From Massilia sp. Se16.2.3 (GTDB lineage Bacteria > Pseudomonadota > Gammaproteobacteria > Burkholderiales > Burkholderiaceae_D): a stretch of 64,000 nucleotides of DNA. A program made the position numbers and the translations under genes. The first letter of the stretch is position 1. Every line of letters begins with the position of its first letter. Below are positions 54,003 to 63,978 of the stretch, in pieces. Location: contig NZ_CP050451.1 of NCBI RefSeq assembly GCF_014171595.1, forward strand, positions 5,270,001 through 5,334,000, written 5' to 3'. The notes under the pieces were generated by a model that was not told where the DNA came from, searched no databases, and worked only from the letters and a program-made list of their open reading frames with translations.

Positions 54003-56287
54003 ATGCCCCATCCGGAATCCAAGCAGACCAGCCCCCTCCCCGGCGTCCCCACCCAGCGCGGTTGGGCGCCCCTGGCGCTGGCTGGACTGGTTTTCCTTGC
54101 CTCATTGTTGCTCACCTATTGGGCCTGGAACAGTGCGCGCCGCGATGTCGTGGCCGACCTCGGCGCCCAGTTCGACTACCGCGCACGCGACCTGGCCAAC
54201 AGCACAGGGCGGCGCATGGCCGTCTACGAACAGGTGTTGCGCGGCACCCGTGGCTTCATGCGCGGCAATGTCGCCATCAGCCGCGCCGAGTTCGCCGAGT
54301 ATTTTCGTATCCAGAATCTGCAGGAACATTTTCCCGGCATCGAGGCGCTCGGCATTGCCAGCATCATTCCGCCCCGGCAGGTGGCCGAGCACCAGGCGGC
54401 GGTGCGGGCCCAGGGCTTTCCCGACTACACGACTCATCCGGACACGAGCCTTGGCCTGATCACCTCGATCACCCATATCGAACCGTTTGCCGGGCGCAAC
54501 CTGCGCGCCTTCGGCTTCGACATGTACGGCGAACCGACCCGCCGCGCCGCGATGATCGCCGCGCGCGACAGCGGCGCCGCCGCCGTCCGGGCAAGGTGGT
54601 GCTGGTGCAGGAAGGCCGCAATGCCCAGCCGGGCTTCCTGATGTACCTGCCGGTGTACCGCGCCGGCATGCCGGCCGCGACCATCGAACAGCGCCGCGCC
54701 GCCATCGCCGGCTGGGTGTATGCCCCGTTCCGGATGGCCGACCTGATGCGCGGCATCGGCGGTACCCACGCGGCCGATTTGCAGGTGGCGGTCTACGACG
54801 GCCCGCGTGCCGATCCGGCGGCGCTGCTGTACCGCTCCGAAGACACGGCGGGCTGGCGCCGGCCGCTATTCCAGCAGACGCTGCCGGCCACGGTCGCCGG
54901 CCGTCCGTGGACGCTCGAGATCGCCTCCTCCGCCAGTTTCGAAGCGCGCCTCGACAGCCGCCGTCCGCGCGCAATCGCGGTGGCCGGCGTCGGCCTGGGC
55001 TTCCTGCTGTCCCTGATCGTCTGGCTGCTGGCCAGCGCCCGCCGCCGCGCGATGGGGCTGGCGCGGGCCATGACGCTGGAGCTGCGCGAAGCCTACGAAC
55101 ATATCGAGGCCGAGCGCGCGCGCATGTACGTGATCCTGCAGAACGCCTACGACGCCTTCGTTGCCGTCGATGCCCGGGGCCGCGTCACCGACTGGAATGC
55201 CCGGGCGGTGCAGCTGTTCGGCTGGCAGGAGCTGGAAGCAGTCGGGCGCGACGTCGGCGAACTGCTGCTGCCGCCCCAGCAGCGTGCAGCCGGCCGCGGC
55301 TTTGCCCAGTTCGCGCCCGACGGCCGGGGCCTGGCCGTGGGCGTGCCGCTCGAGATCGTCGCGCAGCGCCGCGACGGCAGCCCGGTGCCGGTCGAGATCG
55401 TCGTCGCCGCCCTGCCCGCCGAAGTGGGCGCCGGCGCCAGCGCCTTCCTGCGCGACCTGCGCCCGCGGCGCGAACTCGAGGCGCGCGAGCGGCTGCGCCA
55501 GCAACGCCTGGACGAGGCGCGCACGGCGCTGGCCCGATCGCAGAAACTGGAAGCGGTGGGCAAGCTGACCGGCGGCGTTGCCCACGACTTCAACAATATC
55601 CTGCACATCATCAGTGCCAACGTGCAGCTGCTGCTGAAGTCGAACAACAATGCCGAGAAGCGCCTGCGCAGCATCCTCGACGCGGTCGAGCGTGGCTCGA
55701 AACTGTCGGCGCAGCTGCTGGCGTTTGCCCGGCGCCAGCCGCTGCACCCGAGCGTGGTGAACGTGCGCAGCCTGCTCGAACGCATGGACAGCCTGCTGCA
55801 GCGCGCGGCCGGCGAATCGGTGGCGATCGACCTGGCCGGCGGCGCCACGCTGTGGAATGCCCTGGTCGACCCGAACCAGCTCGAGAACGTGATCCTGAAC
55901 CTCGTCATCAACGCGCGCGATGCCATGGGCGGCAAGGGCAAGGTGACGATCGCGCTCGACAATCTGTCCATCGACAGCGCCGCCGCCACGGCCGACCCGG
56001 AGATCGAACCGGGCGAGTACGTGCGCATCGCCGTGACCGATACCGGCGAAGGCATGCCGCCGGAAGTCATGGAGCGCGCCTTCGAACCCTTCTTCACCAC
56101 CAAGCCCGAAGGCAAGGGCACGGGCCTGGGACTGTCGATGGCCCATGGCTTCGTCAAGCAGAGCGGCGGCCACATCCGCATTGCCAGCGTGCCCGGCGAA
56201 GGCACGACGGTCAGCATCTACCTGCCGCGCACGATGGCCGAGGCGGACGACCTGGCGACGGCACTGGCGGGCAAGCCGGCGCAGTAG
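54003..56287 (+). CDS. CHASE-domain sensor histidine kinase (frameshifted)
   Basis: Repaired, ~761 residues. A first membrane helix (LALAGLVFLASLLLTYWAW, ~20-38) is followed by a periplasmic CHASE domain (FMRGNVAISRAEFAEYFRIQNLQEHFPGIEALGIASIIPP, ...ITSITHIEPFAGRNLRAFGFDMYGEPTRRAAMIAARDSG). A second membrane helix (AGVGLGFLLSLIVWLLA) leads to a PAS domain (VDARGRVTDWNARAVQLFGW), then the H-box GGVAHDFNNILHI and ATPase boxes NLVINARDAM, TDTGEGMPP and GTGLGLSMAHG. One G is missing at 54589-54591. There is no receiver domain and no adjacent response regulator, so it is an orphan. CHASE domains sense small extracellular molecules; the ligand is unknown. Confidence 0.88.
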
Positions 56288-56365
56288 CAACGCAGGGCAC
56301 GGGCGACATGCTCTTCGTTCGCACCTGCCAGCGGCTTGCCGAGCCACAGCGATTGCCGGCCCGTA

Positions 56366-57366
56366 TCACACGTCTTCCCTCCTTTCGCGCTGCACGGCCA
56401 GCAGGCGGCGCGCGATCGCCTCGACGTGGCGTTCATCCGTGCCGCAGCAACCGCCGACGATGTTCAGCCGCGGCAGCAGCCCATGGAGGGCCAGGTAGTC
56501 CTCGCCCAGCTGCTGCGGGTCTCCATCGCCCTGCTCGGTTGATTCGTCGAGCTCGGCGTGGCTGCGGCGCGAGGCGTTGGCGCGCAGGCCGCGCAGGCGC
56601 CGGCGCCAGGCCCCTCGGTTTGCAGCGCCGGCTCGACATGGCTCGGATGCGCGCAATTGATCATGTAATAGGCGGGATAGGCCCCGGTCTCGGCATCGGT
56701 GCGCGCAATCGCTTCGTCCAGCGGGTCGCCCGAAGGCAGCCGGCCTCCGTGTTCGAGGGTAAACGAAATGGCCACCGGCATGTCGCAGGCCGCGGCGGCG
56801 TCGACGATGCCGATCGCCTCGTCCGGGTAGGTGATGGTGAAGGCGGCGACCATGTCGGCATCGGTGGCGGCGAAGGTGGCGATCTGCGCCAGGTGGTAGT
56901 CGTGCGCCTGGGCCGCCCCCATGCGCTCGCCAGTATGGTAGCCATCGCCGCGCGGGCCGACCTTGCCGCTGATGACGATGGGGATGGCCGCGCCTGCCTG
57001 GGGCGTGGCGCCCGGCGCCGGGGCGGCTTCGCAGGCATCGCGCACCGCCGCCACCAGCGCCACGGCGTCGCGGTTGGCCTCGGCCAGGGCGAGCTCGTTG
57101 TAGCCGAGCTTGCGGCCCCAGTCGGGGTTGGCGCGCCAGGTCGGCGTTTCCAGCACCAGACCGGTGCGGTGCAGCTGGGCGAGGCGCACGAAGCGTTCGA
57201 AATAGGCACGCAGGGCGGCGCGCCCCTCCTCCTCGCGCAGCAGTACGAAGGAGGCGAACGAGGGCAGGTGAAGCCCCTGCTGGAAGCTGAGCATCGTTTC
57301 CAGCCCGGCGTCGGCCAGGAACAGCCGGCCACCCTGCTGGGGCAAGCGCTTGCGGTAGCGGTTCAT
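56366..57366 (-). CDS. Homocysteine S-methyltransferase family protein (frameshifted)
   Basis: A zinc-dependent barrel enzyme related to MmuM and the methionine synthase N-domain. Motifs: FLADAGLETMLSFQQGLHLP, LVLETPTWRANPDWGRKLGY, ISGKVGPRGDGYH, ISFTLEHGGRLPSGDPL, and the zinc cysteines in MINCAHPSHVEP and NIVGGCCGTDERHVEAIA. One G is missing at the C4 run 56611-56614 (plus strand). Repaired length ~333 residues. ATG at 57366. It would methylate homocysteine from S-methylmethionine or a related donor, but the GLET...LHLP form differs from E. coli MmuM, so the donor is uncertain. Confidence 0.85.
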
Positions 57367-57629
57367 AGTGCCTCCAGGAAAAACTCGCCGTGCCGGCATC
57401 GCTAGCTTGGAACACATCGCCCTGCCGCTGGTTCCCGCAAGTGCGTGGCGCGCGCCTGAGCTGCCACAACACGCCCGCCTCCAGCGCCTTCACTGCGGCG
57501 GCAACCGGCTGCTGTTGCATAAAGTGCGACATTGGCGCGACATGAGGCGGGACAAGCTGCCGAGCGCGCGCCAGCGCACATTGCGCGCGGGCGCGCTCTG
57601 GCACACTCGGCATCAAAAGGAGAGCGACC

Positions 57630-58916
57630 ATGACCGAGCACCATCGATCCGCCCAGCCCGTACATCGCGCCGTGCCGCAAGCGCCCGGCTTCGACAACAC
57701 CACCGCGCTGCTCAGCGAAGGCTACCGTTTCATCGGCAACCGCTGCGACGCCCTCGGCACCGACATGTTTTCCACCCGCCTGATGCTCAAGCGCGTGGTC
57801 TGCATGCGCGGCGAAGCGGCAGCGCGCATGTTCTACCAGCCGAATCGCTTCACGCGCCGCGGCGCGATCCCGCCCACGGCGCTGGCCCTGCTGCAGGACC
57901 ACGGCAGCGCCCACACCCTCGACGGCGAGATGCACCGGGTGCGCAAGGCGATGATGATGGCGATCCAGTCGCCGGAAAGCCGTGCGCGCCTGGTGGCGCT
58001 GGCCGAAGCCGAATGGCGCCGCCACTTCGCGCGCTGGACGCGGCTGCGCAAGGTGGTGCTGATCCGGGAAGCGCAGGCCGTGCTCTGCCGCGCCGCCTGC
58101 GCCTGGGCCGGGGTGCCTTTGGTGAACGAGGAAGAGGCCGTGCTGCGCACCGCCGAATTCTCGGCCATGATCGACGGCGCCGGCGCGGTCGGTCCGCGCA
58201 ACTGGCTGGGGCAATCGCTGCGGCGCCATACCGAGGAGTGGGCGCGCGGCCACATCGAGGCGGTACGGATGGGGCGCCCGGTCGATCCAGCCAGCCCGCT
58301 GGCGACGATCGCCTTCCACCGCGACGCCGACGGCGAGGTGCTGTCGATGGAGCATGCCGGCGTGGAGCTGATCAATATCCTGCGGCCGGTGGTGGCGGTG
58401 GCACGCTACATCGTCTTCGGCGCGCTGGCGCTGCACGAGTTCCCGCAATGGCGCGCACGCGTGGGCAGCGACGATGCCGCGCTGCAGATGTTCGTACAGG
58501 AGGTGCGCCGCTACTACCCCTTCTTCCCGGCCATTGGCGGACGCGCCAGCACCGCCTTCGAGTGGAACGGGCTGCAGTTCGCCAAGGGCGACTGGGTGCT
58601 GCTCGACATGTTCGGCACGAATCGCCATCCGGGTACCTGGGGCGACGGCGACAGCTTCCGCCCCGAGCGTTTCGATGGCTGGCAGGGTAGCGGCTTCGAC
58701 CTGATTCCCCAGGGCGGCGGCGAATATGCCACCAGCCACCGCTGTCCGGGCGAGATGGCGACCGTGGAGCTGACGAAGTCGGCCCTGCGGCTACTGGCCA
58801 CCGAAGTCGACTACGACGTGCCGCAGCAGAACCTCGACATCAGCCTGGCGCGCATGCCGACCCTGCCGACCAGCGGTGTCGAGATCGGCCACGTGCGCCT
58901 GGCGCGCGCCAGCTGA
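57630..58916 (+). CDS. Cytochrome P450 of the CYP152 peroxygenase type
   Basis: A 428-residue soluble P450. The heme-ligand region is IPQGGGEYATSHRCPGE (C372), the K-helix motif is VQEVRRYYPFFPAIGGR, and the I-helix has INILRPVVAVARY (R252-P253) in place of the usual acid-alcohol pair. The Arg-Pro pair and PQGGG...HRCPGE are the marks of CYP152 enzymes, which use hydrogen peroxide directly to alpha/beta-hydroxylate or decarboxylate fatty acids without a redox partner. No ferredoxin or reductase gene is adjacent, in agreement. A good ribosome site AAGGAGAG lies 7 bases before the ATG. Confidence 0.92.
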   Translation: MTEHHRSAQPVHRAVPQAPGFDNTTALLSEGYRFIGNRCDALGTDMFSTRLMLKRVVCMRGEAAARMFYQPNRFTRRGAIPPTALALLQDHGSAHTLDGEMHRVRKAMMMAIQSPESRARLVALAEAEWRRHFARWTRLRKVVLIREAQAVLCRAACAWAGVPLVNEEEAVLRTAEFSAMIDGAGAVGPRNWLGQSLRRHTEEWARGHIEAVRMGRPVDPASPLATIAFHRDADGEVLSMEHAGVELINILRPVVAVARYIVFGALALHEFPQWRARVGSDDAALQMFVQEVRRYYPFFPAIGGRASTAFEWNGLQFAKGDWVLLDMFGTNRHPGTWGDGDSFRPERFDGWQGSGFDLIPQGGGEYATSHRCPGEMATVELTKSALRLLATEVDYDVPQQNLDISLARMPTLPTSGVEIGHVRLARAS

Positions 58917-58940
58917 GGGCGGACGCTGCCGGGACGCGGC

Positions 58941-60886
58941 TCAGGCGGCGCGCGCGGCGGCCTGCGGTGGCGCGACGCAGGCCTGGGAAGGATCGTGCAC
59001 GGCCACGCGCCCGCGTCCGTGCAGCTTGGCATCGTACATCGCCGCATCGGCGCAGCGCAGCAAGCCGTCGGCATCGTCGCCGCAATCGGGCGCGACCGCC
59101 ACGCCCAGGCTGGCGGAAATCGACAGCGTGAACCCTTCGGTGACGAAGGGCCGGTTCAGCTCGCGCAGGATGTCCTCGGCCACCTTGCGCGCGTCGCCGC
59201 TGTCGGACACGCGCGGCAGCAGCACGACGAATTCGTCTCCGCCCAGGCGTGCCAGCGTGTCGCTCGCGCGCAGGGTGGCGCGCAGGCGCGTGGCCACCTG
59301 CTGCAGCAGGATGTCGCCGACCGCGTGGCCATAGGTGTCGTTGACGGGCTTGAACTTGTCGAGGTCGAAGAAGATGAGGCCAAGCTTGTGCCCTTCGCGC
59401 TGCGCCGCCAGCAGTGCCTGGCGCAGGCGGTCGGCCAGCAGCAGGCGGTTCGGCAGGCCGGTCAGCATATCGTGATGGGCCTGGTGGCGCATCGCGTCTT
59501 CCTGCAGCTTGCGCGCATCGATATCGGCCACGGTGCCGACGATGCGCAGGGGTTCGCCGGTGACGGCACGGCCGGCGACCTGGCCGCGCGCCAGTACCCA
59601 GCGCCAGTTGCCATTGCCCAGGCGGGTGCGGTACTGGACGACATAGTCGGGCGTGGCGCCGGCCAGGTGGGCGTCGAGCGCGCGCAGCACTGGCGCGGCG
59701 TCGTCCGGATGGGCCATCAGGCGGAAGGCGTTGCGGTCGAAGGGCATCAGGGTGGCGGGCGCATCGACGATGCCCCGGGCGCTCGGCGACAAGGTCACCA
59801 GGCCGCTGGAAAAACTGTAGTCCCAGACGCCCCGCCGGCCGCCGCGTTCAGCGCCAGTTGCCAGCGCGCCTCGGCTGCGGCCAGCGAGGCGATGCCGCGC
59901 TGGCGGTTGTCCGAGGCCGCCACGGCTGCCCAGCCCGCCAGTGCCAGCACCGGGGAGACCCCGATCCCCGTGTAGAGCAGGCTGTCCTGCTGGCGGGCGT
60001 ACTGGGCGTCGGCCTCGCGCACCGACTGGCCGACCGTCACCACCAGGCCATAGTCGGACAGCCTGCGCCAGCCGTAGTGGCGGTCGACGCCGTCGAGCCG
60101 GCTTACCCGCTGGAACGTGCCGTAGGAGCCGCTGCCCGGCATGTAGGGAAAGCCCGTCAGCACCTTGCCGCTGTCGCGCATGGTGAGGTCGTGCGTGGTG
60201 CGGGCGATGACGACGCCGCCCACGCGTACCAGTGCGATCGAGGCATCCGCGCCAATCTTGATGTTGCTGTAAAAGCGGGAAAAATAGTCCGGCGCGACGC
60301 CGGCGATGATGACGCCGGCCAGCTTGCCGTCGCGGTCGAGGATGGGACGCGAGAACTGCACCGTCCAGCGTCCGGACAGGCGGCCCTTGACCGGTGTGCC
60401 GATGTAGAGGCGGTCGGGCGGCGCATCGCCAGGGTAGCCCAGGTGCGCGCGCACATGGTCACGGTCGCCCAGGTCGACCTGGGCAGGCGCGCCGGCGATA
60501 TTCGAGAACACCACCCGCCCGCGCGCATCCGTCACCGCCAGGTTGATCGCCAGGGTGCCGTGCAGGTGCGAGTTGAGTTCGCCTGCGATGTCGGCGAAGT
60601 GCTCGGGATTGCGCAGCCAGCTCAGGCGCAACTGGCTGAGCGACAGGTCGATCGTCACCATGCTCGAGCGCACTTCCTCGGCAAAGGCGTGCGCCAGGTT
60701 CTGGACATTGCGCTGGCTGTCCTCGCGCGCCGTGTCGGTCAGTTGCAGGCGCTGGTAAACGACGAAGCCCCAGACCAGCGGCAAGCCGATGGCGAGAAAC
60801 ACCGCCAGGCGGCGCAGCACGCCGGGACGGAAATAGGCCCCGGAAGCGCCGCTGGCACGCAACGATTGGATGGTTTGGAGGGGCAT
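58941..60886 (-). CDS. Membrane diguanylate cyclase with CACHE-like sensor and PAS (frameshifted)
   Basis: Repaired, ~648 residues. A membrane helix (LAVFLAIGLPLVWGFVVYQRL) precedes a periplasmic dCACHE-type sensor (SSMVTIDLSLSQLRLSWLRNPEHFADI...GYPGDAPPDRLYIGTPVKGRLSGRWTVQFSRPI), and a second helix (LLYTGIGVSPVLALAGWAAVAA) follows. Then comes a PAS domain (DYVVQYRTRLGNGNWRWVLARG...GTVADI) and a GGDEF domain with intact active site LGGDEF and an inhibitory-site RASD five residues before it, as expected for an active, c-di-GMP-inhibited enzyme. One base is missing at the C4 run 59830-59833. Makes c-di-GMP from two GTP. Confidence 0.9.
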
Positions 60887-61142
60887 GGCCGGGATGACCC
60901 GGCATGATGCTGCCGGCCTGTCGATTGACGAAAGATTATTTGAGGAAATTCTACCGGTGCGATATATGCAGGACAAGTAAAACTGATGAATTGTTGTTTG
61001 TAGGCATCATCCTACAAGCTGTGACCTGAAAGAAATATACTTTCATCCCCAGACCACCATGAAATAATATTTCACCGCGTGGCCGCTGCCTGTCCAGCCG
61101 TGCCTGATCGGCAATCCCGTGCCGCTCCCCCGGCCTTGCATC

Positions 61143-61148
61143 CATAAT
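61143..61148 (+). promoter_or_regulatory. -10-like element for rnz
   Basis: CATAAT lies 29 bases before the rnz ATG, followed by a strong ribosome site GGAGGA (61163-61168). Confidence 0.35.
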
Positions 61149-61171
61149 CGCCCCAGACACTGGAGGATGAT

Positions 61172-62140
61172 ATGGATGTGCAGTTCCTGGGCACCTCGTC
61201 GGGCACGCCGAGCCGAAGCCGCAATGTCGCCGGCCTGGCGCTGCGCGCGAGCGGTTCGAAACATTGGTACCTGGTCGATTGCGGCGAAGGCACGCAGCAC
61301 CGCCTGCTGCGCACCAGCCTGTCCGTGATCGGCCTGCGCGCGATTTTTATTACCCATATCCACGGCGACCATTGCTACGGCTTGCCGGGCCTGCTGGCCA
61401 GCGCCGGCCTGATGAACCGCAGCGAGCCGCTGCTGATTGCCGGTCCGCCAGCGGTGGAGCGCTTCGTGCGCGCGGTGATCGACACCACCGAGCTGCGCCT
61501 GCCCTACCCGCTCGACTTCGCCACCGTCGAGCCGGGCTGGACGAACGACACCCTGCCCGACCTGCGCATCGACGCCGCGCCGCTGTCGCACCGGGTGCCC
61601 TCCCATGCCTACGGCTTCACGGAGAAGGCGGTCGAGCGCCGCCTCGACATCGGCCGCCTCGAGCGCGACGGCATCTCCTCCGGTCCCGGCTGGGGTCAGT
61701 TGCAGCGCGGACAGGACATCGAATTGCCTGACTGCCGCGTGGCGCGCAGTGCCGACTACCTGCTGCCTGGACGGCAGCCGCGCCGCATCGTCGTCGCCGG
61801 CGACAACGACACACCCATGCTGCTCGCCGAGCAGGTGCGCGATACGCACGTGCTGGTGCATGAAGCCACCTACACCGAGGAAGTCCTGCAAAAGGTAGGA
61901 CCCGGCCCCCAGCACAGCTCGGCCCAGGCGGTGGCCGCCTTTGCCGAAACGGCCGGCGTGCCGAACCTGGTGCTCACCCATTTCAGCCCGCGCTACCAGC
62001 AAGGCGAGGGCAAGCTGTCGATGAACGCGCTCGAAGACGAGGCGCGCGCCGCCTACCATGGCGCCCTGTTCCTGGCCAGCGACCTGCAACGCTATGCGCT
62101 CGACCGCCACGGGGTGCTGGCGGCGCTGGCGGACGCCTGA
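61172..62140 (+). CDS. rnz: Ribonuclease Z
   Basis: The tRNA 3'-end processing endonuclease of the metallo-beta-lactamase fold. The short-form protein of 322 residues shows FLGTSSGTPSRSRNVAG, LVDCGEGTQHRLLR, the zinc motif FITHIHGDHCYGLPGLL, SHRVPSHAYGFTEK, the second-metal ligand in VVAGDNDTP, the AHEATY-type VHEATYTEE and LTHFSPRY. All catalytic histidines are present. A strong Shine-Dalgarno precedes the ATG. Intact and monocistronic. Confidence 0.96.
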   Translation: MDVQFLGTSSGTPSRSRNVAGLALRASGSKHWYLVDCGEGTQHRLLRTSLSVIGLRAIFITHIHGDHCYGLPGLLASAGLMNRSEPLLIAGPPAVERFVRAVIDTTELRLPYPLDFATVEPGWTNDTLPDLRIDAAPLSHRVPSHAYGFTEKAVERRLDIGRLERDGISSGPGWGQLQRGQDIELPDCRVARSADYLLPGRQPRRIVVAGDNDTPMLLAEQVRDTHVLVHEATYTEEVLQKVGPGPQHSSAQAVAAFAETAGVPNLVLTHFSPRYQQGEGKLSMNALEDEARAAYHGALFLASDLQRYALDRHGVLAALADA

Positions 62141-62343
62141 CTGTCCACATGCCTGAGCTTGCCCAGCCTGTGGCATGGACAGGCCCTTTGATGGTGTCAT
62201 TTGACAACAATGTGAATATTCGTGAGGTTAACAGACGAATTGGCCGTTAGAATCGCGGCTAGTTTCCGAGCGGCAATAGACGCCACCGGAATGGCACTGG
62301 CAATCCTGCCGGTGTTTCGCCCCGATTTTCACGGATTACTCTC

Positions 62344-62844
62344 ATGTTCTGCTCAGTATGTGGCACCCAGCAAGCGGACGCGGCGCAAGCCTGCGCCGTC
62401 TGCGCCGGTGTACCCGTTACTTCCGCCAACACGTCGACCGTCACCCCGGCTTCGGGTTACGAACCGCTGCCGCCCGGCATTGCCGGCTGGAGCTGGGGCG
62501 CCTTCCTCATGAATTGGATCTGGGCAATCGGCAACCGCACCTGGATCGGGCTGCTTGCGATCGTTCCCTTCATCGGCTTCTTCGTTTCCATCTGGCTCGG
62601 CGTCAAGGGCCGTGAAATGGCGTGGAAAAACAAACACTGGGACAGTGTCGAGCACTTCAAGCGCGTCCAGCGCACGTGGACGATCTGGGGCGTGGTCCTG
62701 TGCCTGGCGCCTGCCGTGCTCATCACGATATCGATGGTGGCAGTGGCCATCCCGGCCTACCAGGGTTATGTCGAGAAATCCCGCCAGGCCCAGCTGCGTT
62801 TCGATGCGCAGAAGGCGGCGGACGCCGCCCCAGCTGTGCAATAA
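62344..62844 (+). CDS. Zinc-ribbon membrane protein
   Basis: 166 residues. The N-terminus has two CxxC pairs (MFCSVCG, CAVCAG) 13 residues apart, forming a zinc ribbon. Two hydrophobic segments follow (WGAFLMNWIWAIGNRTWIGLLAIVPFIGFFVSIWLGV and WTIWGVVLCLAPAVLITISMVAVAIPAYQGYV). The second ends like a type IV pilin/pseudopilin (AIPAYQGYVEKSRQAQ), with no prepilin cleavage site. A ribbon followed by 'SWGAFLMNWIWAIGN' is a family of bacterial membrane proteins without assigned function. Confidence 0.75.
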   Translation: MFCSVCGTQQADAAQACAVCAGVPVTSANTSTVTPASGYEPLPPGIAGWSWGAFLMNWIWAIGNRTWIGLLAIVPFIGFFVSIWLGVKGREMAWKNKHWDSVEHFKRVQRTWTIWGVVLCLAPAVLITISMVAVAIPAYQGYVEKSRQAQLRFDAQKAADAAPAVQ

Positions 62845-62889
62845 CCGGCACAGCCCATCCGACTGCGCCATGTCAGGCGCGCCAAGCGC

Positions 62890-62922
62890 AAGCCCACACC
62901 GATGCCTCGGGTGGGCTTTTTT
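62890..62922 (+). terminator. Rho-independent terminator after the zinc-ribbon gene
   Basis: The stem AAGCCCAC/GTGGGCTT (62890-62897 and 62911-62918), with a further inner CCGA/TCGG pair, is followed by six T residues. Textbook form for the plus strand. The convergent HEAT-repeat gene ends within it. Confidence 0.85.
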
Positions 62923-63941
62923 CATTGCGCCTGCAGCTGCGCCCGCAGGCGGGCAAAGTGGGCATAGTCTTCCTTGCTGAGCGGAAAGCGCTCCAGCACC
63001 TGCAAGGCGCTGCCGCGCACGTCGCGGCTTTCCTGGCCATTCGCCGCCAGCGCCAGCAGGCTGTCCTTGACGCCCGGGTCGCGCGCCCCTGTCTGGGCAA
63101 TCGCGAAAATCGCCGCCTGACGCACCTCTGGCGCGCTGTCGCCCGGGGCCTGGGCCAGGCGCGGGCCGCTCTCCCCGCTCTTGTCCCACTGCCCCAATTG
63201 CTGCAGGCTGCGGCTGCGCACGACGGGATCGGCGTGCTGCGACAGCGTGGTCAGTTGCGCGACCACCTGCGCCGCTTCGTCGGGATCGGCCGCACCGGCC
63301 TGCAAGGCGGACAGGGCGCCGATCAGCACCGCGGGCGACTGTTCGCTCGCCAGTACGCGCCGCGCCAGGCTGCGCGTCTCGGGCGCGTTCGGCGCCACGC
63401 TGCGCAGCATGTCGAAACCGAATGTGCGGTCGACCAGGTTGCCGCTGTTGGCCAGGCGATTGGCAAGGAACACGACGTCCGGCGCCTGCACGGTGGACAG
63501 GATGGTTTTCAGGAGGTCGCGCGCCTGGGTGGTCTGCGCCGTGTCGTAAAAGCCGATCAGCTTGCGCCGCGCCGCCGGGTCGGTCTGCGCCAGCTTGCGT
63601 AGCCGGTCTTCCGCCTGGTAAGCCGCTTCGCCGCGCTCGCCCGGCTGCAGGGCGCTCGCCCACAAGGCGTCGACACCGGCGGCGGGTGGCAGGGTTGCCG
63701 CGGCGAGGTGTGCGCTCGCCTGCGCGGCCGCCGGCGGCGCGCTCCGTGCATCGCCAAAGCCCGGGCCGGCAGCCGGCTGGACGGTGGACGCCACCGGTCC
63801 GGGGGGCGCGGCGTCGGGAGCACGGATCAGCCAGGCCAGGCCGAAGCCGACGGCAAAGCTGAGCAGCACAGGGACGAGGCGCGATGGCAGGGATGGTACG
63901 TTCACGGTGCTGCTTTCCTTCTGCGACATGTTTTGACCCAT
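62922..63941 (-). CDS. Membrane-anchored HEAT-repeat protein
   Basis: A 339-residue protein with an N-terminal single membrane helix (LVPVLLSFAVGFGLAWLIRA, ~22-41) and a Pro/Ala-rich linker. From about residue 95 an all-helical repeat region follows, with paired helices of the HEAT/Armadillo type (QTDPAARRKLIGFYDTAQTTQARDLLKTILSTVQAP...SPAVLIGALSALQAGAADPDEAAQVVAQL...VRQAAIFAIAQTGARDPGVKDSLLALAANG). No enzyme motif is present; it is probably a periplasmic protein-interaction scaffold. Convergent with the zinc-ribbon gene. Confidence 0.75.
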   Translation of the reverse strand: MGQNMSQKESSTVNVPSLPSRLVPVLLSFAVGFGLAWLIRAPDAAPPGPVASTVQPAAGPGFGDARSAPPAAAQASAHLAAATLPPAAGVDALWASALQPGERGEAAYQAEDRLRKLAQTDPAARRKLIGFYDTAQTTQARDLLKTILSTVQAPDVVFLANRLANSGNLVDRTFGFDMLRSVAPNAPETRSLARRVLASEQSPAVLIGALSALQAGAADPDEAAQVVAQLTTLSQHADPVVRSRSLQQLGQWDKSGESGPRLAQAPGDSAPEVRQAAIFAIAQTGARDPGVKDSLLALAANGQESRDVRGSALQVLERFPLSKEDYAHFARLRAQLQAQ

Positions 63942-63978
63942 GATCAGGCTGGACGAGCACGCCCGCCCAGCCCCGGCT

